Shown one piece after another: positions 1-5,033 of a stretch of 5,033 nucleotides of DNA. The first letter of the stretch is position 1; every line of letters begins with the position of its first letter. The stretch is from Paracoccaceae bacterium (GTDB taxonomy: Bacteria > Pseudomonadota > Alphaproteobacteria > Rhodobacterales > Rhodobacteraceae), in NCBI GenBank assembly GCA_003535335.1, contig DOHJ01000006.1:1-5033 (forward strand), given 5' to 3'. The notes under the pieces are model-generated. The model saw only the letters and a list, made by a program, of their open reading frames with translations. It did no database searches and was not told where the DNA came from. Position numbers and translations under genes: made by a program.

Positions 1-41
1 GAGTTCAGGGACCGGAACGTAAACGTGACAAGATCAGCCTT

Positions 42-692
42 TTACGGTTTTCGAAGCGCGCCGGTGCCTTGCAACACGCCGTGTTCCAGCGCGTAGCGGG
101 TTAGGCCTGCGGTGGTGGAAATGCCCAGTTTGCGTTTGATGTTTTTACGATGGGTTTCAACCGTGCGCACAGAGATATCCAGCACAGCCGCCACCTGTTT
201 GTTGGAATTGCCCCGCGCCAGTTGCAGCAATATGGTTTGCTCGCGATTGGTCAGCACTTCGTGGCCGTCAATGCTTTTGGGGATCAAGGCCGTACTGGCA
301 CCGGTGCATAAATATTGCTGCCCCGCCATCACCGCATCAATCGCGGTTTTGATTTCCTCGGTCGGAACGTCCTTTAGGATATACCCCTTTGCCCCGTGAC
401 TTAGCGCTGTCTGGATATATTCGGTGCTGTCATGCATCGAAAGTATCAACACCCGGCTGCAGGGGCGTTTTTCCAGCAGGATTTCGATAACGGTTAGCCC
501 GTTCATTGCCGGCATGTTCAGATCCAGCAAAATAACGTCGGGGCATAACGCATCGACCTGATCAATAATGGCCTGACCGTTGTTCAGGGTGCCGACAACA
601 GAAATGTCGTCATAGGTTTCTAAAATAGCCTCGATGCCCTCGGTCACCATCGGATGATCATCCACAATCACAACACGGGTTGGCTTAGTCAT
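42..692 (-). CDS. NarL/LuxR-family two-component response regulator
   Basis: Cytoplasmic DNA-binding regulator of 216 residues, the usual size for the NarL/FixJ group. The N-terminal receiver domain (about 5-120) shows the acidic pair D11-D12, phospho-acceptor D57 in the ILLDLNMP stretch, S85 in LSMHD and the conserved lysine K107 in YILKD. A short linker leads to a LuxR-type helix-turn-helix (about 143-207) that begins LTNRE and includes the recognition segment ISVRTVETHRKNIKRKLG (173-190). The ATG at 692 is preceded by GAAGGA (705-700) with 7 bases of spacing, and it overlaps the end of the kinase gene by 8 bases, so the two are co-transcribed and probably translationally coupled. The expected role, inferred from position, is to receive phosphate from the adjacent kinase and control the divergent TRAP operon. 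All key residues are intact. Family assignment is firm; the target genes are inferred. Confidence 0.96.
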   Translation of the reverse strand: MTKPTRVVIVDDHPMVTEGIEAILETYDDISVVGTLNNGQAIIDQVDALCPDVILLDLNMPAMNGLTVIEILLEKRPCSRVLILSMHDSTEYIQTALSHGAKGYILKDVPTEEIKTAIDAVMAGQQYLCTGASTALIPKSIDGHEVLTNREQTILLQLARGNSNKQVAAVLDISVRTVETHRKNIKRKLGISTTAGLTRYALEHGVLQGTGALRKP

Positions 693-2112
693 TGGTTTTT
701 CCTTCGGGTGACAAAATATGGCTTAGCGGAACGGTGGCTTTGATAACTGTACCATTGCCAGAACTGCTGCGGACCCGCAATTTGCCGTTCAGCTGTTCAA
801 TGCGTTCTTGCATATTGCGCAGGCCCAGACCACCCTGAGTCTGGATGGTTTCCATTTCGTCCAATCCCGTGCCATTATCAGCAATTTCCAGTGTGCCGCC
901 GCTTTTGTGGCCAAAAAGCTTGATTTTAACCTCGGTTGCGCCAGCGTGACGCTCGATATTGGTCAGGGCTTCTTGGGCAATGCGGTACAGAGCGGTTTTT
1001 GCTTCATCATCCAGCCGGTTGTGAAATACAACCGTTTCCAGACTGGTTTTTATTCCGGTGCGATTGCTAAATTCACTGCTCAAGGATTGCAATGCCGCAC
1101 CAAGCCCCAGATCATCCAGCAAACCGGGGCGTAAATCATGGCTGATACGGCGCACTTCCTGAATGGCGCTATTCAGGCTGTTAATGCCGTTGCCCAGATC
1201 GCCAACCGCACGATCGTCACCGCTTTGCAGCCGTTTGCGGGCCAGCTCGAATTTATAACGCACCGCGACCAAAATCTGACTGATGCTGTCGTGTAATTCA
1301 CGCGCAACACGGCCGCGCTCTTCTTCTTGGGTGTCAATAATGCGCTGGCTCAGGTCTTTTAGTTTGGTGTCGGCCAGACGGCGTTCACGTAAATTCAGCA
1401 AAATCCCGGATAAAAACACCATCAGCAAAACCCCAAGGGTAATGGCACCGATGTATAAAAAAGTACGTCGCACCCGTGCGTTGACAACCGTTTTTTGCGT
1501 GGCAACTGTGGCCAGCACATCGTCAATAAATACGCCGGTGCCAATCACCCACTGCCAATCCTGCAAGCCCATCACATAAGAAACCATGCGCTCAACCTTG
1601 CCGGTTGACGGTTTAGGCCAGTCATAGATCAAATAGCCGCCGCCCTGTTTGGCGATTTCAATCATCCGGTCCACCACTTTTTGGCCATCAGGGCCAGTTG
1701 TTCCGGCCCAGTTGCGACCGATCCTGTCGGTTTGGCGCGGGCTGACCAGATTTGTACCGGCATAATCGTAAACAAAGAAATAACCGTCCTGACCGTATAA
1801 CATGGCCGAAAGCGTCTGGCTTGCCCTCAGCTTTGCTGCGGCATCATCGGGCAGGGCGCGGCCATAAGTGTTAATAATTGCGGTGCGCGCCAATGACAGG
1901 TAATTTTTTAGCTCGGCCTGTTTTGCCGAGATCAGCTCGCCTTGCAACAAGGCAATTTCGCGGCTGGCCGTCTGGCGGGCCTGAGTCGTGACCAAAAAGG
2001 CAATAGCAGCCGTTGCCAGCAATAACGGCAGGCTGGCCAGCAGAAATACCTTTTGGCCGTAACTTAGCCCGTGCTTGTCTTTTATGCGCTTGTTTGGCTG
2101 TTTAATTCGCAA
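685..2112 (-). CDS. Cache-domain sensor histidine kinase (NarL-partner, HisKA_3 type)
   Basis: Membrane sensor kinase of 475 residues. Transmembrane helix 1 (about 21-43) and helix 2 (about 217-240) flank a periplasmic domain with single-Cache (sCache_2-like) features: GYFFVYDYAG (110-119), GRNW (132-135), YDWPKP (163-168), KVERMVSYV (172-180) and WQWVIGTGVFIDD (186-198). The cytoplasmic part has a HisKA_3 dimerisation helix with phospho-accepting H274 in RVARELHDSISQIL, then an ATPase domain with N-box EALTNIERHA (381-390), DNGTG (412-416) and GGLGLRNMQERI (427-438). This architecture pairs with NarL-type regulators, as encoded immediately downstream. Start: an in-frame TAA lies two codons upstream of the TTG at 2112, and no ATG occurs before residue 104, so TTG (with an AGG-type ribosome site) is the best start. 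Related Cache domains bind small carboxylates, which would suit the divergent TRAP operon; the actual ligand is not readable from sequence. Confidence 0.95.
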   Translation of the reverse strand: MRIKQPNKRIKDKHGLSYGQKVFLLASLPLLLATAAIAFLVTTQARQTASREIALLQGELISAKQAELKNYLSLARTAIINTYGRALPDDAAAKLRASQTLSAMLYGQDGYFFVYDYAGTNLVSPRQTDRIGRNWAGTTGPDGQKVVDRMIEIAKQGGGYLIYDWPKPSTGKVERMVSYVMGLQDWQWVIGTGVFIDDVLATVATQKTVVNARVRRTFLYIGAITLGVLLMVFLSGILLNLRERRLADTKLKDLSQRIIDTQEEERGRVARELHDSISQILVAVRYKFELARKRLQSGDDRAVGDLGNGINSLNSAIQEVRRISHDLRPGLLDDLGLGAALQSLSSEFSNRTGIKTSLETVVFHNRLDDEAKTALYRIAQEALTNIERHAGATEVKIKLFGHKSGGTLEIADNGTGLDEMETIQTQGGLGLRNMQERIEQLNGKLRVRSSSGNGTVIKATVPLSHILSPEGKTND

Positions 2113-2117
2113 AATTT

Positions 2118-2122
2118 ACCTG
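2118..2122 (-). promoter_or_regulatory. Ribosome binding site deciding the TTG start of the kinase
   Basis: On the minus strand CAGGT lies 5 bases upstream of the TTG at 2112. A TAA in the same frame sits at 2118-2116, overlapping the end of this site, so the reading frame cannot begin further upstream. Together these support a non-ATG start for the kinase. The alternative is an ATT codon directly before the TTG, which is unlikely. Confidence 0.6.
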
Positions 2123-2141
2123 CACCCCTTTGTCGAATCGC

Positions 2142-2170
2142 AGAATACAAAAACCGGATCGGGGCATCAA
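2142..2170 (-). promoter_or_regulatory. Candidate sigma-70-type promoter of the kinase-regulator operon
   Basis: On the minus strand a -35-like TTGATG (2170-2165) is followed by exactly 17 bases and a -10-like TATTCT (2147-2142), each matching 4 of 6 consensus positions. Transcription would start near 2135 and leave a leader of about 20-25 bases before the TTG start, which includes the ribosome site. Spacing and placement are good but the hexamers are only moderate matches, so this is a candidate. Confidence 0.4.
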
Positions 2171-2219
2171 TCGCTGCTATTTGTCTGAAATAGTCATAAA
2201 AATGTAACGTTTCGGCGCG

Positions 2220-2243
2220 ATATTGCCGGTTTCTACGCAATAT
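2220..2243. repeat. Perfect 7-bp inverted repeat, candidate operator
   Basis: ATATTGC (2220-2226) is followed, after a 10-base spacer, by its exact reverse complement GCAATAT (2237-2243); the half-site centres are 17 bp apart. The left arm is also the start of an 11-base element that recurs at 2257-2267. The site lies between the divergent kinase and TRAP genes, about 108 bases upstream of the binding-protein ATG, where a regulator controlling one or both units would bind. The response regulator encoded here is the obvious candidate, but the link is inferred. Confidence 0.4.
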
Positions 2244-2267
2244 TTGGTATTCCCTCATTTTGCCGGT
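2220..2267 (+). repeat. Imperfect 11-base direct repeat ATWTTGCCGGT
   Basis: ATATTGCCGGT (2220-2230) recurs as ATTTTGCCGGT (2257-2267), 10 of 11 bases identical, with starts 37 bp apart (about 3.5 helical turns). The first copy overlaps the left arm of the inverted repeat. Paired sites in one intergenic region suggest repeated regulator contacts, but two short copies could arise by chance. Confidence 0.35.
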
Positions 2268-2291
2268 GCCGCTAGGTTGACAGCACATGAA

Positions 2292-2325
2292 ATGATCTGC
2301 CCGAAAAATCGGGCGGGTAAATCAT
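2292..2325 (+). promoter_or_regulatory. Stem-loop in the leader of the TRAP operon
   Basis: GCCCGA (2299-2304) pairs perfectly with TCGGGC (2309-2314) around an AAAA loop. An outer helix of ATGAT (2292-2296) with ATCAT (2321-2325) extends it across an internal loop. It ends 11 bases before the GGGAGGAG ribosome site, leaving that site free. There is no U-tract, so it is not a typical terminator; a 5' mRNA-stabilising or protein-bound leader element is possible. The DNA could also act as an inverted-repeat binding site. Confidence 0.4.
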
Positions 2326-2336
2326 CTGAACTCTTT

Positions 2337-2344
2337 GGGAGGAG
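2337..2344 (+). promoter_or_regulatory. Strong ribosome binding site of the binding protein
   Basis: GGGAGGAG lies 6 bases upstream of the ATG at 2351, a near-ideal Shine-Dalgarno match. It fixes the start codon and fits the high expression expected for a periplasmic binding protein. The corresponding sites of the two downstream permease genes are visibly weaker. Confidence 0.75.
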
Positions 2345-2350
2345 TATTTA

Positions 2351-3433
2351 ATGGATCGTCGCTCATTTTTGAGAAACACTGCGCTTGGTGGCTCGGCCGC
2401 GGCTGCAACATCTTTGGCCGCTCCGGCATATGCCGCTGGCAAGGTTAAACTGACAATGGTTACATCATGGGGCCGTGGCCTTGCCGGTGTGTTTGATGCC
2501 GCACAGCACGCAGCGGATTCAATCAACGCCATGTCTGACGGCAGCCTGACGGTTGACATCAAAGCCGCAGGCGAGCTGGTTGGCGCGTTTGAAGTATTTG
2601 ACGCTGTGACAGCAGGGCAAGCTGACATGTATCACGCCGCTGATTACTATTTCACCGGCCAAAACCCGGGTTACCAGTATTTCACTGCCGCACCTTTCGG
2701 CATGACACCACAAGAGCTGGTAAACTGGTACTACCACGGCGAAGGCCATGCATTGCATGACGAGCTGGGCGAAATCTTTGGCATCAAGCCGTTCCTTGCG
2801 GGTAACACTGGTCCACAGGCCGGTGGTTGGTTCAAAAAAGAAATCAACGGACCAGAAGATTTCAACGGTCTGAAATTCCGTATGCCGGGCATGGGCGGCG
2901 AAGCTCTGGGTAAATTGGGCGCATCTGTGCAAAATCTGCCGGGTGCCGAAGTGTACCAAGCGCTGGCCTCTGGTGCGATTGACGGAACCGAGTGGATTGG
3001 CCCATGGGCTGATGAAAAAGCCGGTTTCCAGGAAATCACCAAATTCTACTACACAGCTGGTTTCCACGAGCCGGGCGCAGGCCTGACATTGGCAACAAGC
3101 CGTGAAGTATTTGAAGGTCTGTCCCCTGCACACCAGAAAATCATTGAAGTTGCGGCTGGCGAAACACACCAGTGGAGCCTGTCACAGTTCATGAACAACA
3201 ACGGTGCTGCACTGAACCGTCTACAAGCTGGCGGCGTTAAGGTTCTGGAATTCAACGACAGCGTTTGGGATGCATTTGGCAAGGCTGCCAAAGAAACTCT
3301 TGATGGTCACATGGGCGACGAAATGTTCGCTAAAATCCGTGGCAGCGTTGAGAAATCCATGAAAGAATCCTCAAGCTGGATCACAAAATCCGCTGGTGCA
3401 TATCGCGCCCAGCGTGACCGCATCATGGGCTAA
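2351..3433 (+). CDS. TRAP transporter periplasmic substrate-binding protein (TakP/FcbT1-like DctP family)
   Basis: Soluble periplasmic receptor of 360 residues that captures the substrate and hands it to the TRAP permease encoded downstream. It begins with a twin-arginine signal: RR at 3-4 in DRRSFLR, a hydrophobic Ala/Gly-rich stretch to about 25, and a likely cut after AYA (26-28). So it is probably exported folded by Tat. The mature part fits the DctP fold. Motifs include AGELV (73-77), GNTGPQAGGWF (151-161), RMPG (177-180) and DGTEWIGPWADEKAGF (211-226). From memory of the TakP family, ligand and cation contacts involve Gln156, Arg177, Glu214, Trp215 and Glu240 in this numbering. All are present, which suggests a carboxylate held with a metal ion. 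The arginine near 177 is the residue that salt-bridges the carboxylate across DctP proteins. The substrate remains unassigned; 2-oxoacids, lactate-like acids and aromatic acids all occur in this group. Confidence 0.95.
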   Translation: MDRRSFLRNTALGGSAAAATSLAAPAYAAGKVKLTMVTSWGRGLAGVFDAAQHAADSINAMSDGSLTVDIKAAGELVGAFEVFDAVTAGQADMYHAADYYFTGQNPGYQYFTAAPFGMTPQELVNWYYHGEGHALHDELGEIFGIKPFLAGNTGPQAGGWFKKEINGPEDFNGLKFRMPGMGGEALGKLGASVQNLPGAEVYQALASGAIDGTEWIGPWADEKAGFQEITKFYYTAGFHEPGAGLTLATSREVFEGLSPAHQKIIEVAAGETHQWSLSQFMNNNGAALNRLQAGGVKVLEFNDSVWDAFGKAAKETLDGHMGDEMFAKIRGSVEKSMKESSSWITKSAGAYRAQRDRIMG

Positions 3434-3459
3434 TACCTGATCGGTGTTAAGATATCGGT

Positions 3460-3487
3460 TGGGCCATCGTTAAATTTCGGTGGCCCA
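3460..3487 (+). promoter_or_regulatory. Strong intercistronic hairpin after the binding-protein gene
   Basis: Ten consecutive pairs form between 3460-3469 (TGGGCCATCG) and 3478-3487 (CGGTGGCCCA), including one G-T wobble, around the 8-base loop TTAAATTT. The hairpin begins 26 bases after the stop codon and is followed by GTCTAAAAATC rather than a T-run, so it is not a textbook intrinsic terminator. Hairpins in this position in transporter operons commonly protect the upstream message from 3' exonucleases or cause partial termination, giving more binding protein than permease. That role is inferred here. Confidence 0.6.
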
Positions 3488-3549
3488 GTCTAAAAATCAC
3501 GCTGTGGGGCTGGACCTTAAACGGGCACCCTGGCCAATAATTAAAAAGT

Positions 3550-3555
3550 GGGGGA
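3550..3555 (+). promoter_or_regulatory. Ribosome binding site favouring the ATG start of the small permease
   Basis: GGGGGA lies 4 bases before the ATG at 3560. An in-frame GTG at 3548 could give four more residues, but it has only an A/T-rich stretch upstream and overlaps this purine run. ATG 3560 is therefore preferred, though the spacing is a little short and the GTG cannot be excluded. Confidence 0.5.
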
Positions 3556-3559
3556 CGCG

Positions 3560-4450
3560 ATGCTAGACGCAATTGTCTGGTTTTTTCAGAACATTGCCAT
3601 GTCATTTTACAATCTCGGATATGCGATCACGCATCCGGGTTTGTGGCTGGACTGGTCAAACAAACAAGCCATCATGCGCTTTGTTTATTACGGTGGTAGC
3701 AAAGAGTTTTTCTTTGTGGTTTTCACCATTTTTCTGGTTTTTACAGCCATCGGGCTTTGGAAAAACAGCTTTATGTGGGGCTGTGTGCGGGTGCTTGAAG
3801 GCATGGCAAACGGCATTGGCCGTCTTGTTGCCTGGGCCGGATTGCTGATGGTTCTGCAACAGATCATTATCGTTTTCATGCAGCGTATTTTTACTGCTGC
3901 CGAAATTTCCTTTGGCTTTGGATCACCTCTTACTCGCGATGTCAGCTGGTGGTCCGAAGAGCTGAAATTTTATAACGCTCTGATCGTAACCCTTTGTGTT
4001 ACTTATACATTTGTACAAGGCAGCCATGTTCGGGTTGACCTGATTTATTCCAAAGTCAGTTACCGGACCAAGAAATCTATCGATATGTTCGGCTCTTTGG
4101 TGTTCATGATGCCAACCGCAGTTCTGGTCTGGATCTATGGCTGGTTTTATCTTTGGCGCCATTTGATCGTACCAAAACCCTCGGCCTCCGATAGCTTGGA
4201 AAAGCTGATGATGAAATCCAAGGCCTTGCGCTGGAATGTGGAGACCATCGGGTTTTCACCGAACGGGTTTGACGGCTATTTCCTGTTTAAAATCCTGCTG
4301 GTGGTCTACGCCGGTCTGGTCTTTCTGCACGGTATTTCATTCTTCTACCGCTCGTATCTTGAGCGCAAGGAAGGCGTGGCGTCCGAGGGTAAATATCTGG
4401 ATAAAGACAGTCTTGGCAAAGGCGAAGAAGCCTATGAAGGCACTCACTAA
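3560..4450 (+). CDS. TRAP transporter small permease (DctQ/FcbT2-like), N-terminally extended
   Basis: Inner-membrane small subunit that joins the large permease to form the TRAP translocon. It has 296 residues from ATG 3560 (300 if GTG 3548 is used), whereas many DctQ proteins have about 160-220. The DctQ core is recognisable: RLVAWAGLLMVLQQIIIVFMQR (helix, about 88-109), SWWSEELKFYNALIVTLCVTYT (129-150), the family motif GSHVRVDLIYSKV (154-166), a helix at about 178-200 and a last helix at about 240-262. The hydrophilic C-terminal tail (265-296) is rich in Glu and Lys. In front of the core lies an extra segment of about 80 residues with a strong hydrophobic helix at about 49-67 and many aromatic residues, giving five predicted helices rather than four. 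It sits 126 bases after the binding-protein gene and 16 bases before the large permease, in the same operon. Confidence 0.92.
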   Translation: MLDAIVWFFQNIAMSFYNLGYAITHPGLWLDWSNKQAIMRFVYYGGSKEFFFVVFTIFLVFTAIGLWKNSFMWGCVRVLEGMANGIGRLVAWAGLLMVLQQIIIVFMQRIFTAAEISFGFGSPLTRDVSWWSEELKFYNALIVTLCVTYTFVQGSHVRVDLIYSKVSYRTKKSIDMFGSLVFMMPTAVLVWIYGWFYLWRHLIVPKPSASDSLEKLMMKSKALRWNVETIGFSPNGFDGYFLFKILLVVYAGLVFLHGISFFYRSYLERKEGVASEGKYLDKDSLGKGEEAYEGTH

Positions 4451-4466
4451 AATAGGGTAGAATTTT

Positions 4467-5033
4467 ATGTTTTTTGGACTTGATGGCGTAGAAGTAGGCC
4501 TGATCATTATCTTCTTGTCCCTGTTTGGCGGGATTTTGTCGGGCTTTCCGGTGGCGTTTGCCATTGGTGGGGCCGCGGTTATTTCATTTGCGTTGATTGC
4601 CGGTCTGGATAGCGCCGGATTGCTGATCCACCACGCGATTGACACCAGCACGGCGGCGTATGACGCGGTGGTGGCGACCGGAATTCATCCGGATAAAATA
4701 ACCATATTCAGAAATCCGGATTTACCGACCGAGGCCGTATCCGTATTCCCGCGTGGCTGGGAATATGCGATGAACACCAACATCAGTTTCATCGTTAACC
4801 GGATGAACGAGCGCGTGCTGGCGGGGGCCTCGATCGAGGTTTTGTTGGCCGTGTTGATGTTTGTGATGATGGGCATCACGCTGGAGCGCTCGAAAATCGC
4901 CAATGATTTGCTAACAACCATGGCGCGGGTTTTTGGCCCGTTGCCCGGTGGTCTGGCTGTGTCCGTTGTGGTTGTGGGCGCGTTTTTGGCTGCATCAACC
5001 GGCATTGTAGGCGCAACGGTTGTGACCATGGGC
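4467..5033 (+). CDS. TRAP transporter large permease (DctM/FcbT3-like), partial at the window edge
   Basis: Transport-channel subunit of the TRAP system, expected to drive uptake with an ion gradient (usually sodium). The reading frame is open from ATG 4467 to the last base, 189 codons; the full protein should be at least twice as long. Seen features: helix 1 (about 9-26), the conserved SGFPVAFAIGG (25-35), helix 2 (about 28-48), then a long hydrophilic segment (about 52-115), the helix SIEVLLAVLMFVMMGITLERS (122-142), and the highly conserved PLPGGLAVSVVVVGAFLAASTGIVGATVVTMG region (158-189). A modest AGGG (4454-4457) precedes the start by 9 bases, and the gene follows the small permease after 16 bases. 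The hydrophilic segment is longer than in ordinary DctM proteins, where helices 2 and 3 are separated by a shorter link. Frame and family are certain; the C-terminal half is unseen. Confidence 0.93.
   Translation, partial: MFFGLDGVEVGLIIIFLSLFGGILSGFPVAFAIGGAAVISFALIAGLDSAGLLIHHAIDTSTAAYDAVVATGIHPDKITIFRNPDLPTEAVSVFPRGWEYAMNTNISFIVNRMNERVLAGASIEVLLAVLMFVMMGITLERSKIANDLLTTMARVFGPLPGGLAVSVVVVGAFLAASTGIVGATVVTMG

Noticed and set aside
1..41. Possible terminator or a neighbouring gene end downstream of the response regulator.
   Set aside because: No stem followed by a T-run is visible on the minus strand, only a short ACGT dyad; 41 bases are too few to assign a neighbouring gene.
2277..2282. TTGACA, a perfect -35 hexamer on the plus strand upstream of the binding-protein gene.
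   Set aside because: No convincing -10 hexamer follows at 16-18 bases (the sequence there is CCCGAA-like and within the stem-loop), so it is not listed as a promoter, although it could work with an activator.
2082..2288. A 68-codon minus-strand open frame across the divergent intergenic region, overlapping the kinase start.
   Set aside because: It shows no protein family features, runs over the candidate promoter and operator repeats, and has no reason to be coding beyond chance openness.
2220..2300. Possible sigma-54 (-24/-12) promoter for the TRAP operon.
   Set aside because: No GG and GC pair with the required 10-base spacing and TGGCAC/TTGC context was found on the plus strand, and NarL-type regulators do not act through sigma-54.
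2272..2628. A 118-codon minus-strand open frame covering the leader and start of the binding-protein gene.
   Set aside because: Its composition (Ala, Pro, Ser, Thr) mirrors the Ala-rich signal peptide on the other strand, and it overlaps the intergenic signals and the strong plus-strand ribosome site.
2519..3169. A 216-codon open frame on the minus strand inside the binding-protein gene.
   Set aside because: It is antisense to a clear, full-length family member and its translation shows no recognisable domain, being rich in Cys, His and Phe as expected from reverse reading of this gene.
3656..3879. Short minus-strand open frames and a plus-strand alternative frame inside the small permease gene.
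   Set aside because: They are out-of-frame readings of the DctQ-family gene, without ribosome sites or recognisable domains.

Overview
The window looks like a chromosomal segment of an alphaproteobacterium, most likely a Rhodobacterales (Roseobacter-type) organism. This rests on protein character (TakP/FcbT-type TRAP proteins, a Tat signal on the binding protein, a Cache-domain kinase beside a TRAP operon) and on a GC content that appears to be about one half. No taxonomic marker gene is present, so the placement is an inference.

The layout is two divergent transcription units. On the minus strand, 42-2112 holds a two-component system: a membrane histidine kinase with a periplasmic single-Cache-type sensor domain (TTG start at 2112), followed with an 8-base overlap by a NarL/LuxR-type response regulator. 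On the plus strand, from 2351 to the right edge, lies a tripartite TRAP transporter operon in the order periplasmic binding protein, small permease (DctQ family), large permease (DctM family, cut by the window end after 189 codons).

The 238-base divergent intergenic region (2113-2350) contains a plausible sigma-70-type promoter for the kinase gene, an inverted repeat with an associated direct repeat that could be an operator, and a leader stem-loop upstream of a very strong ribosome binding site for the binding protein. The 126-base gap between the binding protein and the small permease holds a strong 10-bp hairpin without a U-tract. This fits the common arrangement in which the binding protein is made in excess over the permeases.

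The simplest model is a substrate-responsive uptake locus. The kinase senses a small periplasmic ligand through its Cache domain, the regulator is phosphorylated at Asp57 and binds the intergenic region, and the TRAP system imports the substrate with an ion gradient. The binding protein keeps the residues that bind the carboxylate and cation in TakP-like proteins, so a 2-oxoacid, hydroxyacid or other small carboxylate is the best guess, but the substrate cannot be read from sequence. The system is of a known general kind. The less ordinary points are an extended N-terminus in the small permease, a roughly 60-residue hydrophilic insertion in the large permease, and the intergenic repeats.
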